64,000 nt of DNA from an uncultured Oscillospiraceae bacterium (GCA_900546265.1 URCA01000011.1:1-64000); one strand, 5' to 3'. Shown: positions 35,301 through 43,962, numbered from the stretch's first letter. Program-made: numbers and translations. The notes: generated by a model not told the origin, from the letters alone.

Positions 35301-36773
35301 CTATTTGACTACAGCGGAATTATAGAACGTCTTGATATCTGAATTCCACTTGGTCTTGTAGCTTTCCAGCACGCTAGTGATGTCCTTCCCGCTGGCAACT
35401 TCCCAGAAAAGATTGTCGGATGTGGAGATACCTACGCTCCAGACATCAGAGCTAATGACTTTGTTATACAGGGATTCATATCGCTTGATTTGATCCGCTT
35501 TCAGATAGTTGCGCAGATACTCCTGACGTAGCTGATAATCCTGCTGCAAGAAAAGATAGATATACGCCGCGCCGCCGGAGGGATTCTTGGAACTGGCCGG
35601 AACGCCAAACCAGCCGGCAGAACCAGGTGTGACATTGGTGTTACCGGACGGTCCCGTGGGCATAGGCACAAAGTCCCAGTCGAAGTTCTTAACAGTAGAC
35701 ATGAAATGCGTCTTATTTCCAAACCGATCCATATACATCGCGGTATTTCCCAGCTTAAAATCCGCCTCGCTCCATCCCTGATAGCTGGAGAATCCTTTGA
35801 TATTATAGTTGATATCCTGGAAGAACTGCAGCACCTCACGTACTTTGGTATCTCCCAGATTCAGCTCATAACGATTGGTAGAAGAGTTGAATTTGACAAA
35901 GTCGGTGTTGTTGCAAGACAAGAAGCTGGTTAAATCCCAGGAGGTGAAAGGTGTAATCTTCTCGCCGTCGCTGGTCGTCTTATTCGCCAGCTCGGAAAGC
36001 ACCGTTTTCAGCGTATCGAAGCTCCACCTGCCCTCTTCATAGTATTCACCAGGCGACGTGATACCTAGGTTGTTAAAAATATCTTCATTATAGAGAATTA
36101 CAAAAGGATAGTTGGTCGAGTTGACCATATAAAAACGGCCGCGATCCTTTGTCTGCTGCATGACACTGCGGCTGGCGGAGAACACATCCTCGCTCAGATC
36201 AAAATACTTATCGACCTTCTGCATCAGCCCCTTGGACACCATCGTGTCGTCGGTCGCGGTCATGTCATAGGAGATTCCAGAGGCAGTATCCAGTGCCAGT
36301 TTGTTTGCCACCTGGCTCCAGATGGTCACCGTATATTCCACTGTGGCTCCATAGCGCTTTTCCAGTTCCTTGATGATTTTTCCATGTTCCCTAGTCCATC
36401 CCTCGAACGCCAGGACACGAATCGTGTCCCCTTCGATTTTGGCGGGCAGGCTCTTACTGCTGCCGAATACCGCGTCTTTGTTGCTCGGTAGCGTGCTGTC
36501 CGTTTTAGATGCCGTTGTTTTAGAGGTGGTTTTGTGTGGTGTCTGATTAGAATGTTCATCGTTGTTGCTTTCTCCCGGCATATTGGCGGAGCTAGACTCG
36601 GCTTGGTCGTCTTCCGTTTCCTGTGTGGTGCTGCCTTCGGAATCGGCTGTTCTGCTGGCATCGGAAACGCCGGAAACCTCCCCGATATTGGCCGGCTCAT
36701 TACCGTTGCAACCCACCGCCCCTACAAAAAGCAGAAGCGCGCAGAGAGCGGCGACTATGCTAGCTTTTTTCAT
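35301..36773 (-). CDS. Solute-binding lipoprotein of a sugar ABC transporter
   Basis: The 490-residue product starts at the ATG at 36773, 9 nt after AGAAGGG. It has a lipoprotein signal with lipobox V-G-A-V-G-C (Cys 22), a Ser/Thr/Glu/Lys-rich disordered linker to about residue 95, then a family-1 solute-binding domain (TIRVLAFEGWTREHGKIIKE, YPFVILYNEDIFNNLGI, MYMDRFGNKTHFMS, GSAGWFGVPASSKNPSGGAA). The long linker would lift the binding domain off the membrane. It may serve either permease pair. A hairpin separates it from the fused binding protein downstream. Confidence 0.9.
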   Translation of the reverse strand: MKKASIVAALCALLLFVGAVGCNGNEPANIGEVSGVSDASRTADSEGSTTQETEDDQAESSSANMPGESNNDEHSNQTPHKTTSKTTASKTDSTLPSNKDAVFGSSKSLPAKIEGDTIRVLAFEGWTREHGKIIKELEKRYGATVEYTVTIWSQVANKLALDTASGISYDMTATDDTMVSKGLMQKVDKYFDLSEDVFSASRSVMQQTKDRGRFYMVNSTNYPFVILYNEDIFNNLGITSPGEYYEEGRWSFDTLKTVLSELANKTTSDGEKITPFTSWDLTSFLSCNNTDFVKFNSSTNRYELNLGDTKVREVLQFFQDINYNIKGFSSYQGWSEADFKLGNTAMYMDRFGNKTHFMSTVKNFDWDFVPMPTGPSGNTNVTPGSAGWFGVPASSKNPSGGAAYIYLFLQQDYQLRQEYLRNYLKADQIKRYESLYNKVISSDVWSVGISTSDNLFWEVASGKDITSVLESYKTKWNSDIKTFYNSAVVK

Positions 36774-36805
36774 TTTGTCCATCCCTTCTCTATTACAAAA
36801 TAAAT

Positions 36806-39298
36806 TCAATGATGTTCGGCCATGCCGATGTCACAGGCGTCCACGATACTTTGACCAAAAAAATCTTTTAAACCGGTCACGCCCGTGTTGACGCCCTTGT
36901 CGATACAGGGAGAATCATTTTTCAGCTTGTATCCCGCCGGACCACCGCCGGGCTTTACAATTTTGGGATCCATCAGCAGATCGTCGGTTCCTATCGGGCG
37001 GTGCGAGACAGCTCCAAAGTACATATTGTTGCGGAAAGTGTATTCTGCTGAGGGGACAAACCCAGAGGAAAATCCGTTGCCAGCCACATAAAACAGGTTG
37101 TTGAACACATCCAGTCCGGTGGCGCTGACATTATATCCCCACTCAGTGACCGACATTAAGTTGGCGCCCGAGTTTTCCGGTATGTAGACGGTGTTGTTGT
37201 AAATCTTCACATTGGTAAGCTTACCGCCCAGAGAGAAGATGTACTGCCTGTCGTTTTCGCTCAGGTTGTAACGCACGATTACGTTTCGGTTCCAATATCC
37301 CTCGGCGCCGTACGTACAAATGAGCAGGAAACCGCCGTCGTTGTCGTGGCTGTAGTTGTACTGTACCGTGGTGTCCTGGCAATTGATGTCGACGTCAAAG
37401 CCCTGTGCGTCATTGCCCGCTAGAATCTGACCGTAAGCCTCATTATTCTGCATGATACAGCCGTCGCTGTTGTGTGGCCAAATGCCCGCGTAAGCCGTGT
37501 TATTGCCATAGGAGGTATTGTTACAAATGTTGTTGGTCAGCAGCGCATTCTTGGTAACCGAAACCCAGATGCCGTCCCCCGCGCAGGCCTCCACATAGGT
37601 GTTGCACAGCTTGAGGTTGGTGGAAGGCGTCCAGTCGCCCACCGACCACTCCTCCCCCATAGCGCCCCGGATGCACCAGTCGGATTTAACCGAGATACCG
37701 TTGGCTCCAGAATTGGTGACAGAACAGCCGTCTATCGTCAGATCCTCAAACCAGACGGGACTGGCCGCCGAAGCGCAGGTAACGACAATGCCACCGTAGG
37801 AACGATTGGTTTCACTGGACACGTCGTGAACATTGACGTTGAACAGACGTACGCCCTTGATCGCGCCGCCACGGTCGGAGACGCTACCGCCGCCCTGTAT
37901 CAGGACGCCGTAGCGCGGGGCGGTAACAGCGGAATAATTGGTTATCTCCACATTCCGCAATTCCACATAACTCATATTGCGCAGCTGAACAGCGAATTTG
38001 GAGCCGTCCCCGTTGATAATGGGGGCCGGGCCGCTGCCGTAACGATCAAACACGATTTTACGACCCGCCTCGCCATTCCCAACTGGCGCCAGATACCCGT
38101 TGAATATACTTCCGGCTTTGAACAGGATCCGGGTCCCGGGCTTTAGTTCCATATGATTGACACGGCTCAGCGTGCGCCATGCTGTTTGGGGTGTCTTACC
38201 GTCGTTGGCATCGTTGCCATCCATGCTGTCCACATAATAGGTGATGTATGTTTCTTCCGAGGAAGCGGTGATGATTACGTCCAGCGTCCCGATGTTCAGG
38301 ATGTCCACGGTTCTGTAGACGCCCTCCACCAGCTTGCCTTCCAGTTCTCTCGCCTTATCCCGCACGGCCTTGGAACGGGCGGTGCGCAGATATTTATAAT
38401 ATACATCCTCCACCACTTCGCTGTACGGCTTAAAGTTGGTGGGATCCATTCGGTCTCCTGCCAAATAGAACTGATATTTTCCCTTGATGGTTCCATAATA
38501 GGTCTGGAGGGTGGAGGCGGAAGGATTCTGCGTTTTTCCGAGAGCCTTTTCCAGCTTGATACGGTTCGTGGTGATCCAATACCGGAAATACTGTTCTTTT
38601 GTAAATTGTACCGGGCCGTACAGGTTCGCTCCCCGCCGCAGCGCCTGCGAGCGGGCAGTGTTGGTGTCTATCCACTCCTTTATAAAGGCCGAATAGCTTA
38701 TATCCTTAATAATCCCATACTCTTTCATCAGGATCAGTTCCGCTTTGGTGTTAATAAGCTCCTCGAGCGCTTCCTCCCGGAGCATTTCCTCCGGGGTGTC
38801 GTCGCCGTATTTTGTCGTCCAAAAATCGTCGGTTACTTTGGCGTTGTATACCGTTTTGAAATTTTGCGCCACCAGCGCGCGGTTACGTGCTGCGTAGAAC
38901 TGGAATTCCTCCCGCTCAATAGGATACGTATCCAGATAAGCGATGATATTCGCGTCTTGCACCACTCCCGTGTTATCCCCCGTATCTGGCATTTGCACGG
39001 TGGTACCAGTAGGAGAGGTGATTGTCGTCCGGCTGGTAACCGGCCCCCGGCTGGTTGTCGTGGTCGTGTCCACGTTTGCCGCTTCCCCTGTCGGTCCTGA
39101 GGAAGTGGTGGATGTCGTGGTTCGGATAGTCGATCCCCCCTTTATCTGACTTGAAGGTTCTTCCCCAGTCAGGGATACCCCTTCCACTGAAAAAACACAT
39201 ACGATGGCTATAACAGCTGCCAGCACGATCCCCAGAATCGCGGAACCCAAAATAACCTGTCTCTTGCCCACCAGTCCCAGAGCGTTCGGTTTTGCCAT
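36806..39298 (-). CDS. Membrane-anchored SurA-like domain fused to a right-handed beta-helix (polysaccharide-lyase-like)
   Basis: The 830-residue product starts at the ATG at 39298 behind GGGGAG. A short cytoplasmic start, a membrane helix (about 12-36), a Thr/Ser-rich linker (about 45-105) and a helical SurA/PrsA-N-like domain (about 115-345: YLDTYPIEREEFQFYAARNR, ELINTKAELILMKEYGII) precede a parallel beta-helix (about 355-825). The helix begins YYVDSMDGNDANDGKTPQTA, the usual start of beta-helix lyases and related enzymes, and continues through many N-N and N-x-V coils to DSPCIDKGVNTGV. Joining a chaperone-like segment to a beta-helix enzyme is unusual. It is the first gene of the block and has its own promoter. 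Confidence 0.85.
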   Translation of the reverse strand: MAKPNALGLVGKRQVILGSAILGIVLAAVIAIVCVFSVEGVSLTGEEPSSQIKGGSTIRTTTSTTSSGPTGEAANVDTTTTTSRGPVTSRTTITSPTGTTVQMPDTGDNTGVVQDANIIAYLDTYPIEREEFQFYAARNRALVAQNFKTVYNAKVTDDFWTTKYGDDTPEEMLREEALEELINTKAELILMKEYGIIKDISYSAFIKEWIDTNTARSQALRRGANLYGPVQFTKEQYFRYWITTNRIKLEKALGKTQNPSASTLQTYYGTIKGKYQFYLAGDRMDPTNFKPYSEVVEDVYYKYLRTARSKAVRDKARELEGKLVEGVYRTVDILNIGTLDVIITASSEETYITYYVDSMDGNDANDGKTPQTAWRTLSRVNHMELKPGTRILFKAGSIFNGYLAPVGNGEAGRKIVFDRYGSGPAPIINGDGSKFAVQLRNMSYVELRNVEITNYSAVTAPRYGVLIQGGGSVSDRGGAIKGVRLFNVNVHDVSSETNRSYGGIVVTCASAASPVWFEDLTIDGCSVTNSGANGISVKSDWCIRGAMGEEWSVGDWTPSTNLKLCNTYVEACAGDGIWVSVTKNALLTNNICNNTSYGNNTAYAGIWPHNSDGCIMQNNEAYGQILAGNDAQGFDVDINCQDTTVQYNYSHDNDGGFLLICTYGAEGYWNRNVIVRYNLSENDRQYIFSLGGKLTNVKIYNNTVYIPENSGANLMSVTEWGYNVSATGLDVFNNLFYVAGNGFSSGFVPSAEYTFRNNMYFGAVSHRPIGTDDLLMDPKIVKPGGGPAGYKLKNDSPCIDKGVNTGVTGLKDFFGQSIVDACDIGMAEHH

Positions 39299-39352
39299 TT
39301 TCGCAACTCCCCTTTTTCGCCAACTTGAAATATGCCACTGTATTGATTTCAT

Positions 39353-39380
39353 TGTATACCGATACTAAACGCGCTGTAAA
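39353..39380 (-). promoter_or_regulatory. Promoter of the beta-helix/surface-system operon
   Basis: On the minus strand TTTACA (39380-39375) and TATACA (39358-39353) are 16 bp apart, about 55 nt before the ATG at 39298. The rest of 39,299-39,489 holds no gene. Confidence 0.55.
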
Positions 39381-39489
39381 TAAACAATTTAAAATGGGAT
39401 ATCCATTTTTTTGTCGAGCTTGCATAGCTGAGCGTTGCTCCTGTTTTTCCACGTTGGGGTCATGGTATTACCGTTTTTTCGAAAGGCGG

Positions 39490-39522
39490 CACGTCCCGGA
39501 AGCCTATGACTTCCGGGACGTG
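39490..39522 (-). terminator. Terminator after the decayed surface-protein gene
   Basis: Perfect 13-bp arms CACGTCCCGGAAG (39490-39502) and CTTCCGGGACGTG (39510-39522) with a 7-nt loop. It lies 12 nt beyond the stop of the minus-strand pseudogene; A-rich sequence on both sides leaves direction partly open. Confidence 0.7.
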
Positions 39523-39533
39523 TAAAAACCATA

Positions 39534-40278
39534 TTAGTGGCAGCTCATGCTTTTGCGTTTCCAGATATAGCCGTCGGTCAGCATAGAAACGGCCGCGCCG
39601 ATTCCGGCCAGCGATGCTCAAGGCGAATTGACGCCTGTGTTAAGAGATTCGCCTCCTCCGGTCTGGAAGGTCTATCCTGCCCGGGGGTAAATTGGAAACA
39701 TCGCCCGGTTTAGATGGGGGTTCCTCTCCGGGAGTCGGGGTTTCCTCTTGACCATGCTCGGAGGCTGAGGCTTTTACCTGAATCGTCACGACACGGCTAA
39801 CTATATATCCCCCTGACTGTCCATAGACATACGCAGAACGGCCTGAACCGTTTCGAGCGACCGTCCGGTTACACTGCTGCCGCTCACCGTCACATGCTCT
39901 GCACCGCTGATGGGAATAAGATGCCCCCCGCTCCACCGCTTCTCCCGCAAGAGTTTTGGCCTTGGCCGTCATCGTCACCGACTCGCCTTCGTTCAGGATG
40001 TACTCGTCTTTGGCGGCTTCCAGTGATTCGGTTTCCGGCATAAAATCCTGCACGCGATCTATGGTAATATGTGTGACGACCCCGGCAAGCAACTCCTTGC
40101 CTAGAGCCACATCGTTCACGGTCCAGACCCAGGTGATCACCCTGCTGTCTGGACTATAAGATGGAATCGCTCCGAAAAGAAACAGCGGATCCGGAACCAT
40201 CACCAAGTGCATTCCCGTTCGCTTGTTCCCTTCGTCATGGCGCATCCGTCCAACTGGCTGGCCGTTTATCAAGGCCAC
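39534..40278 (-). pseudogene. Decayed sortase-anchored surface protein
   Basis: The minus strand encodes about 120 residues in one frame (ALINGQPVGRMRHDEGNKRT, VITWVWTVNDVALGKELLAG, YILNEGESVTMTAKAKTLAG). Shifted frames then give a Pro/Glu-rich linker TPTPGEEPPSKPGDVSN, and finally TGGGESLNTGVNSP, a stop, and SLAGIGAAVSMLTDGYIWKR followed by KSMSCH. The S-L-N-T-G, hydrophobic helix and basic tail form a wall-sorting signal. At least two frameshifts and one in-frame TGA break it, so no product is expected. The N-terminus is also missing. Confidence 0.65.
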
Positions 40279-40369
40279 AAGAGTTAACGTATCCGTATGA
40301 CTGAGTATTTGGTTGCCAAAGAGCCGTTCGTGGCTATGAGGCGGGTATAAAATTCAGTAAAGAATAACC

Positions 40370-40398
40370 CCCTCACTCTCTTAGCCGTTGAGTGAGGG
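40370..40398. terminator. Nine-base-pair hairpin before the 22-bp repeat
   Basis: CCCTCACTC (40370-40378) pairs with GAGTGAGGG (40390-40398). The 22-bp repeat follows immediately. It may be part of a mobile-element end or a terminator. Confidence 0.45.
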
Positions 40399-40420
40399 TG
40401 GACGGAATTATTTTACTTTT
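40399..40420 (+). repeat. 22-bp direct repeat, copy 2
   Basis: Identical to 14,454-14,475 and in the same orientation. It abuts the truncated 3' end of the reverse-transcriptase fragment. Confidence 0.7.
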
Positions 40421-40431
40421 CCAGGAGTTTT

Positions 40432-40636
40432 TTAATTGAATAAATAACTTCTAATATTGAAGCCCAGAAAATCAAAACCGTCTTTTACATGGGTGATTTT
40501 GGTCTTTTCTTCTGATAAGGTAAGTCCTCGCACTGTCAGATAATCTGCCAGTATGGAGTACAAATCCTCTGCTTCTTTTTTGCTTGCACACATTATCACA
40601 AAATCATCAGCATATCTGCACATGGTATATACAGCG
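40432..40636 (-). pseudogene. Group II intron reverse-transcriptase fragment
   Basis: The minus strand encodes MCRYADDFVIMCASKKEAED, the Y-A-D-D polymerase motif, followed by RGLTLSEEKTKITH and DGFDFLGFNIR, characteristic of LtrA-type intron proteins. Only about 60 residues remain; the fingers region and the maturase/endonuclease domains are gone. At its upstream side the coding match stops exactly where the integrase coding on the other strand begins, so two elements were joined. Confidence 0.85.
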
Positions 40637-41647
40637 AAGTTTATCAAAACAAATCCGATACATGGTGTCAAGATTCCTTCGCCCAGGGCAAAAGCGCAGG
40701 TTCCCACCCGTAAAAAGGTGCGGGAAATTGTAACGCCCGACCAATGGAGAACCATTATCCAGCGATTCCCGTATGGACATTCCTGCTATATCCCGCTGCT
40801 CTTAGCCTATCGCTGCGGCCTGCGTCTTGGTGAGGCTTTCGCCTTAGACCGCAAGAGGGATATTGATCTGGAAAATGGCACTCTGGCCGTTAACCAACAG
40901 GTTCAGTGGCTCAACAAACATTGGACGTTTACCGATCCGAAATACGATTCCTTCCGAGTTATTAAACTGGATAGATATATGCTGGCCGAACTGAAAAAAG
41001 TAATCGAACGGCAGGAAAAAGCAGAATCTTTCTATGCGGAACACTACACGCATCTGTATGAAAATCCCCAGCGCCAGCTTGTAACGAAGAAAGGAGAAGG
41101 TTGCCGAGAAATCCATATGCTCAGCGTCCGGGAAAACGGGACATATATCCAGCCTCGCGTAATGATGCACTGCAGCCGGGTCATTCACTATGATTTGGGC
41201 TTTGAAAACTTCGACTATCATTCTCTTCGGCATACCCACACCACCATGCTGATCGAAAGGGGTGCCTGTCCCAAGGACGTGCAGATGCGCTTGGGCCACA
41301 AGGACATTTTAGTCACGTTGAAAGTCTATACGCACCTCACCGAGAAAATGCAGAACCAAAGCATCGAACTATTGAATACCATGCCTCTTACCGGAACTGA
41401 GACCAGCGCCCCGGCCCTCATGCAGATGGGTAAAGAAACACCCGAATCCATTATGAATTCGATAGACCTTTGCCCCGAAATTAACCCGCAAGAACCGAGC
41501 ATTCATGCTGGTTCAGCGACCCTTGTACCCGGGCTTAGGGTACAAGCTTGTACCCCGGATTTGAATTTGGGGTACAAAATGGGTACAAAGGGCGCAATCC
41601 TATCGGTTGAGAGCGATTTTGAAAGCAAAAAGAGAGCCGCCCAGTAG
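40622..41647 (+). pseudogene. int: Tyrosine integrase lacking its N-terminal domain
   Basis: From about 40,637 the frame matches phage/ICE-type integrases: KFIKTNPIHGVKIPSPRAKA, the first catalytic Arg in LLLAYRCGLRLGEAF, H-S-L-R-H-T-H-T-T-M with His and the second Arg, L-G-H-K-D-I, and the Tyr of VYTHLTEKM. The arm-binding and core-binding N-terminal domains (about 120 residues) are replaced by the intron fragment; an ATG at 40622 keeps a frame but lacks a good ribosome site. The tail of about 80 residues beyond the catalytic Tyr reads into the terminator of the next gene, so its end may be host sequence picked up at the insertion point. Probably inactive. Confidence 0.75.
41523..41588. repeat. 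Five copies of an 8-bp motif GGGTACAA/TTGTACCC
   Basis: TTGTACCC occurs at 41523 and 41548, and GGGTACAA at 41538, 41570 and 41581, all within 66 bp near the 3' end of the integrase frame. Alternating orientation suggests protein-binding sites, for example arm or excisionase sites of the element. Confidence 0.65.
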
Positions 41648-41656
41648 GCAGCTCTC
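41632..41656. terminator. Terminator of the GGGtGRT operon, overlapping the integrase stop
   Basis: GAGAGCCGCC (41632-41641) pairs with GGCAGCTCTC (41647-41656); on the minus strand TTTTTGC follows. It terminates the minus-strand NifU-like/GGGtGRT operon, and the integrase stop codon TAG lies in its loop. Confidence 0.75.
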
Positions 41657-41698
41657 CTTTGGAATAAATCCAGTATTCATGCGGGGTTAAGTCCCCTA

Positions 41699-42703
41699 TT
41701 ACTTCGCCTCAGACACCGCCACGGCACAGGCCACGGTTGCGCCGACCATGGGATTGTTGCCCATGCCGATGAGGCCCATCATTTCCACGTGGGCCGGCAC
41801 AGAGGAAGAGCCGGCAAACTGGGCGTCGCCATGCATGCGGCCCATGGAGTCGGTCAAGCCGTAGGAAGCCGGGCCGGCCGCCACGTTGTCCGGATGCAGG
41901 GTGCGGCCCGTACCGCCGCCGGAAGCGACGGAGAAATATTTCTTATCGTTCTCCTGCGCCCACTTCTTATAGGTGCCCGCCACCAAGTGCTGGAACCGCG
42001 TCGGGTTGGTGGAGTTGCCGGTGATGGACACTTCCACGCCCTCATGCTGCATAATGGCCACGCCTTCCAGCACATCGTTGGCGCCGTAGCATTTGACTTT
42101 GGCGCGTTCGCCGTCGGAGAACGCCTTCTCACTGACGACCTTCAAATCGCCGGTATAGAAATCGTATTCGGTATTCACATAGGTGAACCCGTTAATCCGG
42201 CTGATAATATACGCCGCATCCTTGCCAAGGCCGTTGAGAATAACCCGCAGGGGGTTCTTACGCACCTTATTGGCCGTGCGGGCGATGCCGATGGCGCCTT
42301 CGGCGGCGGCAAAGGATTCGTGTCCCGCCAGGAAGGCGAAGCAGGAGGTTTCCTCACTGAGCAGCATTTTGCCCAGATTGCCATGGCCAAGGCCCACCTT
42401 GCGCTGTTCAGCGACAGAACCGGGCACGCAGAACGCCTGCAGCCCCTCGCCGATTACAGCGGAAGCCTCTGCGGCGTCAGTGACGCCTCTTTTCAGCGCC
42501 AGAGCCACGCCGAGCGTGTAGGCCCAGACGGCATTTTCAAACGCAATGGGCTGCACGCCCTTGACGATCGACTCCACGTCAATCCCCTTGGACAGGCAGA
42601 GATCCCGGGCGTCTTCCATGGAACCAAGCTGATTGTCGGCCAAAAACTTTTCGATTTTGGCCATGCGGCGCTCTTTGCCCTCAAATTTCACATCGTTTGC
42701 CAT
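41699..42703 (-). CDS. GGGtGRT family protein
   Basis: The 334-residue product contains the family-defining VASGGGTGRTLHPDN near residue 275 and an alanine/glycine-rich body. GGGtGRT proteins are conserved in Clostridia and some other anaerobes and are almost always encoded next to a NifU-like scaffold, as here (18 nt apart). The function is unknown; a role with iron-sulfur clusters is inferred from that pairing. No signal peptide. Confidence 0.92.
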   Translation of the reverse strand: MANDVKFEGKERRMAKIEKFLADNQLGSMEDARDLCLSKGIDVESIVKGVQPIAFENAVWAYTLGVALALKRGVTDAAEASAVIGEGLQAFCVPGSVAEQRKVGLGHGNLGKMLLSEETSCFAFLAGHESFAAAEGAIGIARTANKVRKNPLRVILNGLGKDAAYIISRINGFTYVNTEYDFYTGDLKVVSEKAFSDGERAKVKCYGANDVLEGVAIMQHEGVEVSITGNSTNPTRFQHLVAGTYKKWAQENDKKYFSVASGGGTGRTLHPDNVAAGPASYGLTDSMGRMHGDAQFAGSSSVPAHVEMMGLIGMGNNPMVGATVACAVAVSEAK

Positions 42704-42721
42704 TTGTCCGTCCTCCTACTC

Positions 42722-43414
42722 TTATTCCTCACGGGGATCGATGTACTTGGCAGCTCCGTCGAAGCGGCCGTACTGCCCGATATTCTTCTCATACGCGTCG
42801 TTCGGCTGCATGCCGTGACGGATATCCTCCAGCATTTTGCCCAGCTTAACGAACTGGTAGCCGGTAACCTCGCCCTCTTCATCCAACGCCAATTTGGTCA
42901 CATAGCCCTCGGCCATTTCGAGATACCGGACGCCCTTGGCCTTGGTGGAATACATGGTGCCCACCTGAGAGCGCAGGCCCTTGCCCAGATCCTCCAGGCC
43001 GGCGCCGATGGGAAGACCGTCCTCAGAGAACGCGGACTGGGAGCGGCCGTAAACCAGCTGCTGGAACAGCTCCCGCATCGCCACATTGATGGCGTCGCAG
43101 ACCAGGTCGGTGTTCAGGCATTCCAGCAGGGTTTTGCCCGGCAGGATTTCGGCGGCCATAGCGGCGGAGTGGGTCATGCCGGAGCAGCCGACAGTTTCCA
43201 CCAGAGCCTCCTCCACAATGCCCTCCTTCACGTTCAGGGTCAGTTTGCAGGTGCCCTGCTGAGGAGCGCACCAGCCCACACCGTGAGAGAGGCCGGAAAT
43301 ATCGGAAATCTGGGTGGATTTCACCCATTTGCCCTCTTCCGGAATGGGGGCGGGGCCGTGGTGAGGGCCCTTCTTCACTATGCACATTTGTTCCACTTCA
43401 TGGGAATAGTTCAT
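42722..43414 (-). CDS. NifU-like iron-sulfur cluster scaffold protein
   Basis: The 230-residue product shows a NifU_N/IscU-like core with conserved Cys residues: WCAPQQGTCKL, VGCSGMTHSAAMAAEILPGK and a third in LLECLNTDLVCDAIN. It would assemble Fe-S clusters transiently and deliver them, probably with the GGGtGRT partner. It is longer than IscU because of a C-terminal extension (about 150-230). A TTGCGC/TATAAT promoter lies about 80 nt upstream. Confidence 0.85.
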   Translation of the reverse strand: MNYSHEVEQMCIVKKGPHHGPAPIPEEGKWVKSTQISDISGLSHGVGWCAPQQGTCKLTLNVKEGIVEEALVETVGCSGMTHSAAMAAEILPGKTLLECLNTDLVCDAINVAMRELFQQLVYGRSQSAFSEDGLPIGAGLEDLGKGLRSQVGTMYSTKAKGVRYLEMAEGYVTKLALDEEGEVTGYQFVKLGKMLEDIRHGMQPNDAYEKNIGQYGRFDGAAKYIDPREE

Positions 43415-43495
43415 AATTGTACTCCTTTCGGCTTATACTGCCGCGCTGCCGCCGGATGCCGGTCAGGCCCGCTGCATGTTTGTCACGCTTTTTCT

Positions 43496-43524
43496 ATTAT
43501 ACCGAAACTGCGCCGCCTGCGCAA
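43496..43524 (-). promoter_or_regulatory. Promoter of the NifU-like/GGGtGRT operon
   Basis: Minus-strand TTGCGC (43524-43519), 17-bp spacer, perfect TATAAT (43501-43496), about 80 nt from the start codon. Confidence 0.65.
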
Positions 43525-43634
43525 GCCCCGCCCACGGGAATTGACGAAAAATTCACAAAAGAAAAAGCGCCGGATAGCCTGACGAATTTAATAGAGTTTG
43601 CACAATAGCGGACAGCTGGAATTCCATTGTCATG

Positions 43635-43671
43635 AAAAATTCCACCGCGGCCAAACCGCGGTGGAATTTTT
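43635..43671. terminator. Strong bidirectional terminator after rpsR
   Basis: Perfect 16-bp arms AAAAATTCCACCGCGG (43635-43650) and CCGCGGTGGAATTTTT (43656-43671), 5-nt loop, with A/T runs on both sides. It ends the rpsF-ssb-rpsR transcript. Confidence 0.9.
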
Positions 43672-43680
43672 AAAACCGTA

Positions 43681-43935
43681 TTATTCGCTCACAAAGGGCA
43701 GGAGCGCAATCTGACGGGCGCGTTTGATGGCGACGGTCAGGTCCCGCTGATGGCGGGCACAGGTGCCGGTCACGCGGCGGGGAAGGATCTTCGCCCGCTC
43801 GGACATGAAACGGCGCAGACGGGCCACGTCTTTGTAGTCGATGGAATCGATTTTATCCACGCAAAACTGGCAAACCTTACGGCGGCCCTTCCGGCCTCCG
43901 CGGCCGCCCGGGCGTTCGGATCTCTCAAAAGCCAT
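43681..43935 (-). CDS. rpsR: 30S ribosomal protein S18
   Basis: The 84-residue product contains KVCQFCVDKIDSIDYKDV, RFMSERAKILPRRVTGTCAR and HQRDLTVAIKRARQIALLPF, all conserved in S18. The Cys pairs place it among the zinc-binding (C+) variants. S18 sits on the platform of the small subunit next to S6. The ATG at 43935 has AAGGAGG at 9 nt; an in-frame ATG two codons earlier is too close to it. Confidence 0.97.
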   Translation of the reverse strand: MAFERSERPGGRGGRKGRRKVCQFCVDKIDSIDYKDVARLRRFMSERAKILPRRVTGTCARHQRDLTVAIKRARQIALLPFVSE

Positions 43936-43962
43936 GAGCATTGGCCTCCTTTTCTAAAGCGT

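Noticed and set aside
40432..40636. Complete group II intron
   Set aside because: Only about 60 residues of the reverse transcriptase remain, and no domain V/VI ribozyme end was recognised.
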